From Paenibacillus sp. FSL R5-0345 (lineage in GTDB: Bacteria; Bacillota; Bacilli; Paenibacillales; Paenibacillaceae), in the NCBI RefSeq assembly GCF_000758585.1, contig NZ_CP009281.1, forward strand, positions 2,666,001 to 2,730,000: a stretch of 64,000 nucleotides of DNA, in the 5' to 3' direction. Positions 1-13,465 of the stretch are shown here, in pieces. Position 1 is the first letter of the stretch, and each line of letters starts with the position of its first letter. Under the pieces are notes generated by a model that did not search any database, was not told the DNA's origin, and worked only from the letters and a program-made list of their open reading frames with translations. The translations under genes were made by a program, and so were the position numbers.

Positions 1-1
1 G

Positions 2-355
2 AAGACACTCTTCCATATTGTTGATGTGGAATGGAGCTGGATTCAAGTATTGCAAGGGAAACCGGATTTTCAGGAGGACTTTGAGCTTTACAAGTCTTTG
101 CAGCAGGTTAGGATGCTGGATGCGAAGTTCCGGCCCGATGTGGAACCCTTTGTACTGTCTTGGCATGAGGGTTTAGAACGGAATATTTTTGAGGATCACT
201 TGGCGGATGGACGGATCGTGACGGATACTTGGGGCGAAGTGATGCGCCATGTGATCGCTCATGAGATTCATCATGTCGGACAGTTGTCCGTTTGGGCAAG
301 GGAAATTGGGAAGGAGCCAGTTTCTGCTAATTTGATTGGGAAAGGGCTCCGATGA
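2..355 (+). CDS. DinB-family protein, 3' part (gene enters from left edge)
   Basis: The reading frame is open from the first bases of the window, so the true start lies upstream; the first internal ATG is at 26. The C-terminal helix carries the closely spaced histidines HVIAHEIHHVGQLSVWAREI, the metal-binding pattern of DinB/YfiT four-helix-bundle proteins. Family members are often induced by damage or act as bacillithiol-dependent transferases; the substrate here cannot be told. A second DinB protein lies at 49603. The gene converges on the SgrR-like gene with only 28 bases between the stops. Confidence 0.8.
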   Translation, partial: KTLFHIVDVEWSWIQVLQGKPDFQEDFELYKSLQQVRMLDAKFRPDVEPFVLSWHEGLERNIFEDHLADGRIVTDTWGEVMRHVIAHEIHHVGQLSVWAREIGKEPVSANLIGKGLR

Positions 356-383
356 TTCGTGAATCGAATGGGTATTGTGTATA

Positions 384-2078
384 TCATGTAGTGCTGTCAC
401 TGGAGAGCAGCGGCGGAAACCACAAATGGCGAAGATCAACCCAGCCTTGACTATTGAAGCTTACGCCTCGGACAGAGGGCAAATAAGCAGTCTGAGTAGG
501 TTTTTCATACAAGATGTACAAATGATGCTCCTCAAGAAGACGGTTCTCGATAATTCTAAAGCTCTCCGATCTAGCTTCAGGATTAGGTTCCCTTGCAATG
601 GTATAGAGCCAGCCTTCAATATCCGCCCGGGTATGCGGTTCTATATGCTGGGAGAGCGTGAGGTATAAATCAAATAAGCGAAGCTGTTCATCCTCGTCGC
701 GAAATAATGAGAAAACAATCAGGTCAGACTCCAGTCGAACCGGGCCTTTGAATTCCTCTGGAGATACAGAAACAACCGTACATGAATAGCCTTGCCGCCC
801 TAGCTTGGTAGCAATAAATTCAGCATCGCTAGCATATTGCGGAATAGTGGATATTTGCAGCGAGATTTCTTGGTCTTCTATTGAATTATGCGATACAGAT
901 ATTGAATCGTCTATTAAACAGGATACAATCTTTGCCCTAAGAAGGGGGTCGCTAAGCGGTCCTTTTTTTTGTGTATTGCAGGTCACAAATTTACGAATGT
1001 AGGACTCCGAATGAATTCGGCTCCAAGACGAAGAGTTGGTAGATGATGGGTTCTGAATCACATGAAAAGCCGAACCTGTATCTGAGGAATCTGTCTCGGT
1101 ATCCCATGGAACATAGAGTATTTCGACCCGATCTAAATGAGCTCTTCCTTGAAAATAATAAGGAAAAACCTCCAGCACACAGGTGTCCTCGTTCATGTCC
1201 ACAACCTTGAATGGCCCCGTCCCCACCGGTCTGCGACCAAAGTTAGATTCGTCCATTCCTTCTAAATCACGCGGTACAATAGCGGCTCTGCTCGTACACA
1301 AAAATGGGAGAAATAGCTCGTTAGGCTGCTTAAGAGTAATTTGTACGGTAGATGGATTTAGTGCGTGAACCTGCTGGATTTCTTTGAAAATATAACTATA
1401 GAGCGTCCGCTTAGAGGTTCGCATTAACCGTCCTAAGGAATAGACTACATCTTTGGCAGTCAGTACTTTTCCGTGATGGAACAAGACTTCCTTGCGCAGA
1501 AAAAAAGTCCAGATCGTACGGCTTTCATCCACTTCCCAGGCATGAGCAAGACTAGGTACAATCTTATCCCGTTCCCCGCTGCGTCTCACTAGTCCGTCGA
1601 AAACATGACTGGAAACAAAGGACTCCGCCAATAGATTCATATGGAGTGGATCGAAGGTGTGCAGCTGCTGGGTGATGGGAAGTCGAAGGGTATCAATCTG
1701 TTTATCACTACGTATTTCGGAATGATGCCCAAAATAGGTCAACAGCCAACCTTGCAATGTATCCTGCAGTGAAGATGAGCTGGCATGGGTTTTGATGCCT
1801 TCAATCGCTTTGTGAACATCTTTACGGCTAATGGCCTGCATCATGGATTGCAGTGCAATTTCTTCAGAGGGGACAAGGAACTGTAATAAGGAACGACTTC
1901 CCCGTCCTCGCTTAGGTGTCCATTGTACCCATTCGAGCTGTATCATTTTATTCACAATATGCATGGCATTTCGATGTGTACATCCGAAGGTGAATGCTAG
2001 TTCATCCATTGTAACTGAGATTTCTGCCGCTCCCCCAAACTGAGAGTGAAGTTTTAAATATTGGTTATGCAGCTTCAT
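384..2078 (-). CDS. SgrR-like regulator: N-terminal HTH fused to an extracellular-solute-binding domain
   Basis: The 564-residue protein begins with a winged-helix region (residues about 1-75; TFGCTHRNAMHIVNKMIQ reads as the recognition unit) typical of the SgrR_N domain. From about residue 125 it resembles a family-5 peptide-binding SBP (LPITQQLHTFDPLHMN, then VWEVD..TIWTFFLRKEVLFHHGK). No signal peptide precedes it, so it is a cytoplasmic regulator that uses an SBP fold as its sensor, as in E. coli SgrR, which senses sugar-phosphate stress. Its ligand here is unknown. It is divergent from the DUF4173 gene across a 111-base AT-rich intergenic region, a possible shared control region. Length is normal for the family. 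Confidence 0.85.
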   Translation of the reverse strand: MKLHNQYLKLHSQFGGAAEISVTMDELAFTFGCTHRNAMHIVNKMIQLEWVQWTPKRGRGSRSLLQFLVPSEEIALQSMMQAISRKDVHKAIEGIKTHASSSSLQDTLQGWLLTYFGHHSEIRSDKQIDTLRLPITQQLHTFDPLHMNLLAESFVSSHVFDGLVRRSGERDKIVPSLAHAWEVDESRTIWTFFLRKEVLFHHGKVLTAKDVVYSLGRLMRTSKRTLYSYIFKEIQQVHALNPSTVQITLKQPNELFLPFLCTSRAAIVPRDLEGMDESNFGRRPVGTGPFKVVDMNEDTCVLEVFPYYFQGRAHLDRVEILYVPWDTETDSSDTGSAFHVIQNPSSTNSSSWSRIHSESYIRKFVTCNTQKKGPLSDPLLRAKIVSCLIDDSISVSHNSIEDQEISLQISTIPQYASDAEFIATKLGRQGYSCTVVSVSPEEFKGPVRLESDLIVFSLFRDEDEQLRLFDLYLTLSQHIEPHTRADIEGWLYTIAREPNPEARSESFRIIENRLLEEHHLYILYEKPTQTAYLPSVRGVSFNSQGWVDLRHLWFPPLLSSDSTT

Positions 2079-2189
2079 GGTTTAGTTCCCTTCAGAAAAT
2101 AGGAAATTATTAATTAATTCTTTCTCTTTTTTTTCTTATTTTATCATTTAGAATAAGGATAAGAAAGTAAGAATATGGGGGTGTTTACC

Positions 2190-3689
2190 ATGACCGATGA
2201 AACGGAGCTTAAGCTTAATCGATCACTTTCCGCTTTAATTGTTGCCTTCTTACTAGCGATTGTTCATCAGTTGTTGTTCTACGGAAAGTTGCCGGGGGTA
2301 TCTTATCCTATTTTTGTTTGTCTGTTTTATGCATATATGCTTTATTACGCTAAGGCTAAACTGCGTAAACTCACCAAATTCAGTTACTTCTGGTTCGGAG
2401 CGATTTTTTTACTTTCGTTGACCTATGTATTCTTTCATAATCTATTTTACTTTGGGTTGAACCTGTTAGTAATCCCGGTGCTGATTTTATTACATATGAC
2501 TTATCTCCTAAGTGATAAACACCCCTCTTGGAGCAAGTTCAAAGTGCTTTGGGATACACTTGAGCATGTGATTCCACAGAACTTTCGTCACTGGGGTACT
2601 GTGTTTAAGGACATCAAAAGTAGCAGTGATCGTAAGGTGAAGGATGAGCGCAAGCAGGTGTTGGGGAAAGTGTTTACTGGGCTTGCGATCTCTTTACCGA
2701 TACTGCTTGTTGTGATTACCCTGCTTGCCTCGGCCGATGGCGTGTTTCATCATGTGCTAATTTGGCTGCCAAATATGCTCGATCGGATTTCATTTGGTGA
2801 AATTATTGTTCGGGCGCTCTGGATATTCCTAATGGGGATGGGGTTTTTCGGGTTAGTATGGGGCTTTGTAGATTCGAAGATCTATGACTGGGAGGTGCAG
2901 CCTAAGGAGTATGGCCCCGTGCTTGCGCCTCTCACCTTTAAGGTTGACCCAGTAATTATGACGACAATTCTTATAGCCATTAACACGGTATATGTTCTGT
3001 TCGTAATCGTGCAGTTTACTTACTTGTTTGGGGCCTGGGAAGGTATTTTACCAGAGGGGAGTTCCTATGCTGATTACGCTCGTAGTGGATTTTTTGAGCT
3101 AATTATGGTGACCGCGATTAATTTCATTATTTTAATGCTGGCATTGGGATCGGAAGGAAAAAGGGGCGGGATGCTCCAAAAAGTCATTAATATCCTATTG
3201 TATATCTTGGTCGGTTGTTCAACTGTAATGTTATATTCCGCCTTTACTAGACTGACTTTATATGAAGAGGCGTATGGCTATACTACGATTCGATTCCTAG
3301 TACATGCTTTTATGATTTTTATGGGATTGCTGTTGATTCTTGCAGCAATGCGGATAGCTGTTCAGCGTTTGCCACTGGCTAAATGTTATATTGTGCTGGG
3401 TATGGTCTCTTATGTTGTAATGAACTATATCGGGATGGACGTTATTATCGCTAATAAGAATATGGAGCGTTATGAGGTAAGCGGTAAGCTGGATGCAAAT
3501 TATTTGGTGGGCTTATCACCAGAGGTTATTCCTTCACTGATTAAATTCAGCCGTAAGGAAGACGGGATGCTGGATCAATTTTTGAAAAATGAACGCTGGG
3601 ACGGTGCTCAAAGAGAGCGGAAGTGGCAGTCTTTTAATATCCCGGAATATCGAGCACAGCGCGAGCTGGAAAAATATTTTGCACAGTAA
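2190..3689 (+). CDS. DUF4173 multi-pass membrane protein
   Basis: I place the start at the ATG at 2190 because GGGGGTG at 2177-2183 sits six bases before it; an upstream in-frame ATG (2175) overlaps that ribosome site. The protein has about ten to eleven hydrophobic segments, a charged cytosolic stretch after residue 120, and a soluble C-terminal tail of about 70 residues (from YEVSGKLDANYLVGL) ending REL..YFAQ. This is the pattern of the DUF4153/DUF4173 family found in Gram-positive bacteria. Function is unknown. The next gene follows after 24 bases and is probably co-transcribed. Confidence 0.75.
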   Translation: MTDETELKLNRSLSALIVAFLLAIVHQLLFYGKLPGVSYPIFVCLFYAYMLYYAKAKLRKLTKFSYFWFGAIFLLSLTYVFFHNLFYFGLNLLVIPVLILLHMTYLLSDKHPSWSKFKVLWDTLEHVIPQNFRHWGTVFKDIKSSSDRKVKDERKQVLGKVFTGLAISLPILLVVITLLASADGVFHHVLIWLPNMLDRISFGEIIVRALWIFLMGMGFFGLVWGFVDSKIYDWEVQPKEYGPVLAPLTFKVDPVIMTTILIAINTVYVLFVIVQFTYLFGAWEGILPEGSSYADYARSGFFELIMVTAINFIILMLALGSEGKRGGMLQKVINILLYILVGCSTVMLYSAFTRLTLYEEAYGYTTIRFLVHAFMIFMGLLLILAAMRIAVQRLPLAKCYIVLGMVSYVVMNYIGMDVIIANKNMERYEVSGKLDANYLVGLSPEVIPSLIKFSRKEDGMLDQFLKNERWDGAQRERKWQSFNIPEYRAQRELEKYFAQ

Positions 3690-3713
3690 AGGTTATAAGA
3701 AGGTGTGAGGACA

Positions 3714-4238
3714 GTGAGAAGGAAGCCATTTAATAAGGGCTGGTCATTTATCGTCATTTTTATTACGGTAGGTTTAAGTTATGGGATTTATCATATTTAT
3801 TTATATAATGCACCAAGGCAAAGTCATTACTCTCGCGTATCCAGCAGCAATCTAGAAACGGAATATCTGGGAGATATTCAGCTGCTTCAGAGCCTCAAAT
3901 CGCTCACCAAGGCCCCTAAACCCCGTGACGATATTGAACGGTATCAATACTATAATTTGGATAACGAGACAACAGTAGCCACAGCACGTGGTGATGATAA
4001 AATCATTCTAATCAGCATCTATTCCGAGCTGAAGATGAACACTGCCAGAGGTATTCATGTCGGGTCATCTGCCGACGAAGTGATTGAAGCTTACGGCTCT
4101 TCTTATTATAAAAGAGGGGAACAAGGGGCTGATATTATCGGGTATGTGGATAAAATCAATCATCGGAGTTTAGAATTTTGGTTACAAGATCATAAAGTGA
4201 ATATGATCCGATATAGTGTGGACTCTGTTGTGACGTAA
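3714..4238 (+). CDS. Small membrane-anchored hypothetical protein
   Basis: The start is the GTG at 3714 (ribosome site AGAAGGTG at 3698-3705, spacing 8); a GTG at 3705 is alternative. After RRKPFNKGW comes a single hydrophobic helix (SFIVIFITVGLSYGIYHIYL), then an extracellular domain of about 140 residues. The C-terminal part (RGIHVGSSADEVIEAYGSSYY) resembles a short repeat-like motif seen in many secreted Paenibacillus proteins of unknown role. It follows the DUF4173 gene closely and is followed by a terminator, so the two form an operon. No function can be assigned. Confidence 0.6.
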   Translation: MRRKPFNKGWSFIVIFITVGLSYGIYHIYLYNAPRQSHYSRVSSSNLETEYLGDIQLLQSLKSLTKAPKPRDDIERYQYYNLDNETTVATARGDDKIILISIYSELKMNTARGIHVGSSADEVIEAYGSSYYKRGEQGADIIGYVDKINHRSLEFWLQDHKVNMIRYSVDSVVT

Positions 4239-4270
4239 GGTGATGTGAACTTATACTTTCTATATTTTCA

Positions 4271-4294
4271 AAAAGGACATATGTCCTTTTTTTT
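4271..4294 (+). terminator. Intrinsic terminator after the DUF4173 operon
   Basis: A perfect inverted repeat AAAAGGACAT/ATGTCCTTTT (4271-4290) runs into eight T residues. It lies 33 bases after the stop of the preceding gene. Confidence 0.75.
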
Positions 4295-4346
4295 GTGGGG
4301 TATTCTAAATTACAATTATTTGAGCAAACAATAGAGGGGGCACCAC

Positions 4347-5045
4347 ATGCAAACGATAAATGACCGTGAAGCTGTCCGTGCCTTGGCAGTGAAGAACGGT
4401 CTGGACGGAATTTTTAGCCCAATGGTAACTCACAAAATGGAACTGAGACGTTATGCAGATGAAGAGAAGCTGTGCTTGGTTGGCGATCAATTAGATGGGA
4501 TGTTCCTTTTGGTCGAAGGCAAGCTTAAAATTCAAACGCTGCTGCCGAATGGAAAATCTATGCTGGTACGTTTTACAAATCCGATGTCTGTGATCGGGGA
4601 TGTGGAGCTGCTACACCGATTTCCTGTCAAAAACCAGGTAGAGTCCGTTGGAGAGAGCCTGATTCTTTTTGCCGGGAGGAGACTTCTGCTTAGGGAGCTT
4701 GAGGAAAATACAGCATTATTGCGTTTTTTAGTTGGAGAGCTTAGTCATAAGCTGCATACGCTCGGCCAAGCCTCTGCACTTAACCTGTTATACCCAGTGG
4801 AGAATCGGTTTGCTAGTTATTTGATGTCTTTATTCGCAGATCATAGCGGAGGACGACGAGTAGAGGAGATTCGGACCTCAAGCCTGATTGAGACAGCTGA
4901 GCTGCTAGGAACAAGTTATCGTCATCTTAACCGGATTGTGCGTCGTTTCATTGATGAAGGAATCATTACACGAAATCGTGGGCGCTTAAGCGTACTGGAT
5001 GAAGGAAAGCTGGCAGAGCTGGCGAACGGGAATTTATACGAATAA
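4347..5045 (+). CDS. Crp/Fnr-family transcriptional regulator (YeiL-like)
   Basis: The 232-residue protein has a cyclic-nucleotide-binding-type beta-barrel at about 20-125 (LCLVGDQLDGMFLLVEGKLKIQTLLPNGK) and a C-terminal winged helix at about 170-220 (SSLIETAELLGTSYRHLNRIVRRFI). The regions match the YeiL subgroup. I see no Cys cluster for an Fe-S centre and the sugar-phosphate-binding signature of true cAMP receptors is not clear, so the ligand is unknown. The ribosome site AGAGGGGG precedes the ATG. It is a single-gene unit between two terminators. Confidence 0.85.
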   Translation: MQTINDREAVRALAVKNGLDGIFSPMVTHKMELRRYADEEKLCLVGDQLDGMFLLVEGKLKIQTLLPNGKSMLVRFTNPMSVIGDVELLHRFPVKNQVESVGESLILFAGRRLLLRELEENTALLRFLVGELSHKLHTLGQASALNLLYPVENRFASYLMSLFADHSGGRRVEEIRTSSLIETAELLGTSYRHLNRIVRRFIDEGIITRNRGRLSVLDEGKLAELANGNLYE

Positions 5046-5056
5046 ACAGATGTTTG

Positions 5057-5107
5057 AAGACCATTATTTCCTGCTTAGGCCGGAAGTAGGGTCTTTTTGT
5101 TTTTTTA
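5057..5107 (+). terminator. Terminator after the Crp/Fnr gene
   Basis: An imperfect hairpin pairs AAGACC...TTTCC (5057-5071) with GGAAG...GGTCTT (5082-5095), followed by a T-rich run. Confidence 0.65.
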
Positions 5108-5207
5108 AGCGAACATTCAGTTTAAATTCAGAGAAGCTTAAGGGAGCAATAGTAGGATAAAAGTACCAAATAGAGGCCTACTATACATATAGAGATGAGG
5201 AACAACG

Positions 5208-6902
5208 ATGTTCAGAAATATTCGTGGAAAAATAGTATTGGGATTTACTGCTGTGATTATAGTCTTTCTAGTGGCAATAGCAGGAAACACTTTGTTTCAG
5301 GGAAAGGCTACGATGCTGACAGATCAGGTCAATCGCAACTGGAACAAGCTGTCGCTTGTTCAGGGATTAACGGATAAAATTCGTACAGCAGATGAGCTAG
5401 GGGCTCGTTATGTGATGAGCAACACAGATGCTGAACGGAAATCATATCTGTCTAAGTATGAAGAGACGCTTCCATTAATTGAGAATGCTTTTACAGAGCT
5501 GGAGAGTGCTAGATTAAGTGAAGAAGACTTAAAGGGTGTAACGGAACTGAAGGGGAAATGGAATGATTATTTGATCGTTTTAAAGGAAGCCTTCGCGTTA
5601 GCCAAGGATGGAAACTTCCCGGAAGCGCAGAAGAAATTCACAAATTTATCTTTAGATTCAATGATTGAATCTCAAATTGTGTTTCAGAATATGCTTGTGG
5701 AGGAAATACAGATTGGGCAGAGTCAAGCAGAATCCCATCGTAGCAACGCATTGATTACTAGCTTTGGTGTGACCGGATTATCGGTAGCTCTTGCCCTGAT
5801 CCTTGCGTTAATCATATCAGGACGAATTATTAAACCCCTCCGTGATGTGAACACACAGCTTAGGGAGATTGCAGATGGAGATGCTGATCTAACGCGTAAG
5901 TTAAAGGTCCAGTCTAAAGATGAGATCGGAGAACTGGCTTTTAATTTTAATAAAATGACAGAAAATTTGGGATCAATGATTGAACAAGTGAAGCTATCAG
6001 CGAATAGTCTCGCGAATTCCTCTACAAATCTTACCTCAGATAGTGGAGTGACAGCAGGTGCCACAGAACGAATATCGGATATTATGGGTGAAGTAGCTTC
6101 AGGAACAGCTAAACAGATGAATGATTTACAGACCAATACAATTACAATCTCAGAAATATCGTTAGGAATCGGTCAAATTGCCTCCAGTGTTCAGGATATT
6201 TCTGAAGCCTCGCATCGTTCTGCATCTTTTGCTATTGCCGGAGATGAATCACTTCAAGCAGCAGGGCAGCAGATGGAATCCATTAATCGATCCATACAAT
6301 CTTTGTCACAGCAAGTGCAAGGCTTTGTGAATCGATCACAAGAAATTGGCAGTATTGTTGCTGTCATAAAAGGGATTGCTTCGCAGACGAATATGTTGGC
6401 GCTAAATGCGACAATTGAGGCAGCCCGCGCGGGTGAGCAAGGTAGAGGTTTCGCTGTAGTTGCCGATCAAGTTCGTAAACTGGCAGAGCAATCCGCAGAA
6501 TCTGCGAATCAAATTGCGGAAATGGCGAGCGGAATTCAAAGTGAAGCAGATGATGCCATGAAGGTTATGGTGGGTAGTATGAGTGAAGTTAGGGGAGGCA
6601 CGGAGATTATTCAGCAGGCTGGACGTTCTTTTAGTGAGATTCGGTTATCTATAGATTCACTGGCCGAACAGGTTCAGGAAGTATCCGGAGCTGTGGAAGA
6701 GATCACAGCGGCAACGGAAGAGATTGTGGAATCTCTTCGAAATGTTACGGAAATTGCAGAAACTACTGCAGCAAGTACACAGCATGTGTCGGCAGCATCG
6801 CAAGAGCAAATGGCCTCGGTGGAACAAATTGCTTCCTCTGCAAGTGAATTGAACTTAATGGCTCATGGACTACAGGGGTTGGTAGCTAGATTTAATGTAT
6901 AG
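5208..6902 (+). CDS. Methyl-accepting chemotaxis protein
   Basis: The 564-residue transducer has TM1 at about 8-29, an extracytoplasmic four-helix-bundle sensor (4HB_MCP type) at about 30-180, TM2 at about 181-204 ([19 protein letters not shown]), a HAMP domain at about 205-260 and a long coiled-coil signalling domain. The tip hairpin around [20 protein letters not shown] followed by [20 protein letters not shown] is the conserved CheA/CheW-contact region. It acts at the inner membrane and signals to the flagellar motor; the ligand is not predictable. It stands alone, with a terminator just downstream. Confidence 0.95.
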   Translation: MFRNIRGKIVLGFTAVIIVFLVAIAGNTLFQGKATMLTDQVNRNWNKLSLVQGLTDKIRTADELGARYVMSNTDAERKSYLSKYEETLPLIENAFTELESARLSEEDLKGVTELKGKWNDYLIVLKEAFALAKDGNFPEAQKKFTNLSLDSMIESQIVFQNMLVEEIQIGQSQAESHRSNALITSFGVTGLSVALALILALIISGRIIKPLRDVNTQLREIADGDADLTRKLKVQSKDEIGELAFNFNKMTENLGSMIEQVKLSANSLANSSTNLTSDSGVTAGATERISDIMGEVASGTAKQMNDLQTNTITISEISLGIGQIASSVQDISEASHRSASFAIAGDESLQAAGQQMESINRSIQSLSQQVQGFVNRSQEIGSIVAVIKGIASQTNMLALNATIEAARAGEQGRGFAVVADQVRKLAEQSAESANQIAEMASGIQSEADDAMKVMVGSMSEVRGGTEIIQQAGRSFSEIRLSIDSLAEQVQEVSGAVEEITAATEEIVESLRNVTEIAETTAASTQHVSAASQEQMASVEQIASSASELNLMAHGLQGLVARFNV

Positions 6903-6906
6903 TGCG

Positions 6907-6957
6907 AGCTTCAGAGAGTTAAGAGGGAATTTCCCGCTGCTCTCTGAAGCTTTTTTT
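6907..6957 (+). terminator. Terminator after the MCP gene
   Basis: AGCTTCAGAGAG (6907-6918) pairs perfectly with CTCTCTGAAGCT (6940-6951), followed by a run of T. Confidence 0.85.
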
Positions 6958-7190
6958 GTTTGGTTGAACGTAATATCCCACATACTAAGCATAGAAATCG
7001 CCATCGACGTCAACCTACCTATAACTTATATTATTACCATTATTAGTTAGTTAGTGGTCAACCTCTGGATATAGATCGGAGACTTGAAAAGTGAGAGTTA
7101 AGGAAACAAGAGGATGACTGGCAGCTAATAATGGTGTGATTGTTAAGTCTCGTCGAAACACTATCAGATCTATTTTAGGAGGCGGATGTC

Positions 7191-7221
7191 TATAATAATA
7201 CTATTTTGAAAGCGCATTCTT
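7191..7221 (+). promoter_or_regulatory. Promoter -10 element and cre-like CcpA operator for the alpha-1,3-glucanase gene
   Basis: TATAAT at 7191-7196 is a consensus -10, although no good -35 lies 17 bases upstream. TTGAAAGCGCATTCTT at 7206-7221 matches the Bacillus cre consensus WTGNAARCGNWWWCAW with one mismatch. Its place just after the inferred transcription start suits repression by CcpA on preferred sugars. The rest of the 360-base gap before the gene holds the MCP terminator and nothing else I recognise. Confidence 0.55.
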
Positions 7222-7264
7222 AATAGCTGCATAGCTTCACAAATCTTTGGGAGGTGGTTCTCTA

Positions 7265-11203
<3,939 letters not shown>

Positions 11204-11230
11204 GTTGTAGACCAGCATTCAGTTATGATG

Positions 11231-11268
11231 AAGCCGCCTACCCATAAGTATGGGAGGCGGCTTTTTAA
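11231..11268 (+). terminator. Terminator after the alpha-1,3-glucanase gene
   Basis: AAGCCGCCT...TATGGGAGGCGGCTT (11231-11263) forms a strong GC-rich stem followed by TTT. Confidence 0.85.
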
Positions 11269-11362
11269 GGTTCTTTAAGTTAGGACTGCAAGTTCCAGAA
11301 TCGACAGGAGATGCCGCTCAAGTTACAATAATGGGAAGTACAGAAATGAAGGAGGCTCTAGG

Positions 11363-12283
11363 ATGACACCCCTTGTTGTTAACAATATAACAGAGCTTAT
11401 TGGGAATACACCGGTTGTGCGGCTGAATCGGTTGACCACACCCCAAGATGCAGAACTATATGTGAAGCTGGAACGCTTCAATCCCAGTGGCAGTGTAAAG
11501 GATAGAGCAGCTTATAATCTGGTCCTGCAAGCGGAACTAGACGGGCTGCTGAAACCTGGAGGAACCATTATTGAGCCGACAAGCGGAAATACAGGCATTG
11601 GATTGGCTATGAATGCCGCTGCAAAAGGCTATAAAGCGATTCTTGTCATGCCTGACAATATGACGAAGGAACGAATCAATATTCTAAAAGCTTATGGAGC
11701 TGAAGTTGTGTTGACTCCTGCAGCGGAGCGGATGCCGGGGGCTATAGCAAAAGCAATCGAGCTAGGGAAAGAAGTGGCGAATAGCTTTATTCCACAGCAA
11801 TTCGAGAATAAAGCGAATCCTGACATTCACCGAACAACGACAGCTCTTGAAATTATGGAGCAAATGGAAGGGAAGCTGGACGTGTTCGTTGCATCTTCGG
11901 GAACAGGAGGCACAATTACTGGAACTGGGGAAGTGTTGCGTGAGCAGCTTCCGGATATTCGTATTCTTGTTGTTGAACCGCAAGGCTCGCCAGTGTTATC
12001 CGGTGGAAAGCCCGGACCGCATAAGCTGGTTGGAACCAGTCCGGGCTTTATACCCGCCATTCTGAATACGAAGGTCTATGATGAAATTGTTCAAGTTTCG
12101 GATGAAGATGCACTGAATACCGTGAGAATGCTGGCAGCACAGGAAGGGATTCTGCTTGGCCCATCAGGTGGCGCCGCAGTATGGACAGCATTGCAGGAAG
12201 CACGGCGCCTCGGGGCCGGCAAGCGAGTGCTATGTATTGCACCTGATGCGGGGGAACGTTACCTGAGCATGGGAATATTCTAA
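11363..12283 (+). CDS. cysK: Cysteine synthase (O-acetylserine sulfhydrylase)
   Basis: This 306-residue fold-II PLP enzyme makes L-cysteine from O-acetylserine and sulfide in the cytosol. NPSGSVKDRAA puts the PLP-binding lysine at Lys46; EPTSGNTGIGLA is the substrate-binding loop and SSGTGGTITG the phosphate-binding loop. The protein has the usual CysK length. AAGGAGG at 11349-11355 supports the ATG. The next gene, a lipoprotein, starts 20 bases later and may be co-transcribed. CysK rather than cystathionine beta-synthase is favoured by the absence of a regulatory extension. Confidence 0.92.
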   Translation: MTPLVVNNITELIGNTPVVRLNRLTTPQDAELYVKLERFNPSGSVKDRAAYNLVLQAELDGLLKPGGTIIEPTSGNTGIGLAMNAAAKGYKAILVMPDNMTKERINILKAYGAEVVLTPAAERMPGAIAKAIELGKEVANSFIPQQFENKANPDIHRTTTALEIMEQMEGKLDVFVASSGTGGTITGTGEVLREQLPDIRILVVEPQGSPVLSGGKPGPHKLVGTSPGFIPAILNTKVYDEIVQVSDEDALNTVRMLAAQEGILLGPSGGAAVWTALQEARRLGAGKRVLCIAPDAGERYLSMGIF

Positions 12284-12303
12284 CTTCGTTTGGAGGAATA
12301 AGA

Positions 12304-13260
12304 ATGAATAAGCTCATGGTAAGTTTCTTTATTGTTCTTATGTTGGTGGGTTGTTCTAGCAACAACTCTTTGACCAGTGATGGGGATCATGCTGAGTCTA
12401 CACCTGAACAAAGTGCGGAAACTGTACTGCCTTCTCCAACTCTTCCTTCAAGCGCAGAGCCATTACCGACTCCAAGCAAGCAGAAGACTGATGCTTATCT
12501 AGACACTGATAAGCTTAAGACGAGTTTTGGCTTTGCGGATGCAGAGGGGCGGAATATTCTAGTCACGGGGCATGAACAAGGGCTGGATCAGGAAATGGCA
12601 CAATTAAATGAAGCCATTGGTGATCAGGGTAAAGTGTTAAAAGTGAAATTTAACAAGTGGCAGGATGGAACAGCGGATAGCAATGGCCGGGAGATGGCGC
12701 ATAATTTTGTGAATCTGGCGGGGTATCTTTTTACGGTGGAAGAAGCAAGTGCGACCCCGGATGAAACCTATTATTTGACGGATCAAGCAGACTTTAAGGT
12801 TGATGCGCTTTTGCCTATTGAATCTATGAAGGGCCAACAAGCTTCCACTGTAGAAGTAAGTGTTCGGCAGCGTATTGTAGATACGAAAAACCGTGAAATT
12901 CAGAACATATGGAAGCTTGCAGAGCTGTCTACAGATCGGCAGTTGTATCTTGTTCAATTCGTGAGGCTGGATCAGGATATGTTATTTAGTCTCGTCTGGA
13001 AAGAAAAAGATGAATTTACCTTTATGGACTATCCTGCGGTGATTCAAGGGGATGAATATTCAGTCTGGCGGGTGGATGATGGCGGAGAGGTTATGCCTGA
13101 AATGTTCTCCATTCTTTTTGCTGCCGAAACCTTAAATGGTCCTCTTCTTGGATTAAATTGGTGGGGATCAGAGGGAGTAAATACTTTTTTTCTGAAAAAA
13201 GAAGGAGATTTGTTTAAGGAAATGGACATCCAATATGGACGTTATACTTCTCCAATATAG
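12304..13260 (+). CDS. Lipoprotein of unknown function
   Basis: MNKLMVSFFIVLMLVGCSS is a lipoprotein signal peptide with the lipobox LVGC (Cys17). A Ser/Pro/Thr-rich spacer to about residue 60 leads to a roughly 255-residue domain I do not recognise. GGAGG at 12292-12296 precedes the start. It follows cysK by 20 bases. It would be tethered to the outer face of the membrane. No catalytic motif is visible. Confidence 0.7.
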   Translation: MNKLMVSFFIVLMLVGCSSNNSLTSDGDHAESTPEQSAETVLPSPTLPSSAEPLPTPSKQKTDAYLDTDKLKTSFGFADAEGRNILVTGHEQGLDQEMAQLNEAIGDQGKVLKVKFNKWQDGTADSNGREMAHNFVNLAGYLFTVEEASATPDETYYLTDQADFKVDALLPIESMKGQQASTVEVSVRQRIVDTKNREIQNIWKLAELSTDRQLYLVQFVRLDQDMLFSLVWKEKDEFTFMDYPAVIQGDEYSVWRVDDGGEVMPEMFSILFAAETLNGPLLGLNWWGSEGVNTFFLKKEGDLFKEMDIQYGRYTSPI

Positions 13261-13291
13261 GTAGGGCTTCACGTAAAAGTAGAAATGATTG

Positions 13292-13319
13292 GGTACATCG
13301 TGAGATGTATCTTTTTTTT
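13292..13319 (+). terminator. Terminator after the cysK-lipoprotein unit
   Basis: GGTACATC (13292-13299), a GTGA loop and GATGTATC (13304-13311) form a stem followed by eight T. Confidence 0.8.
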
Positions 13320-13465
13320 GCTACAATATAAGAAAGCTTGCTTGTGATATTATAAATGACAGCATTCACCTTTTAAAATACTTAAATTTGTAACATTAAC
13401 AGCTTTATATAGCCCGATCGAGTCATGCAGCTGGGATGAGACGGTGATAATGTTAAGCATAAGAT

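Noticed and set aside
384..2078. Transporter substrate-binding lipoprotein
   Set aside because: No signal peptide; the N-terminal helix-turn-helix shows it is a regulator with an SBP domain.
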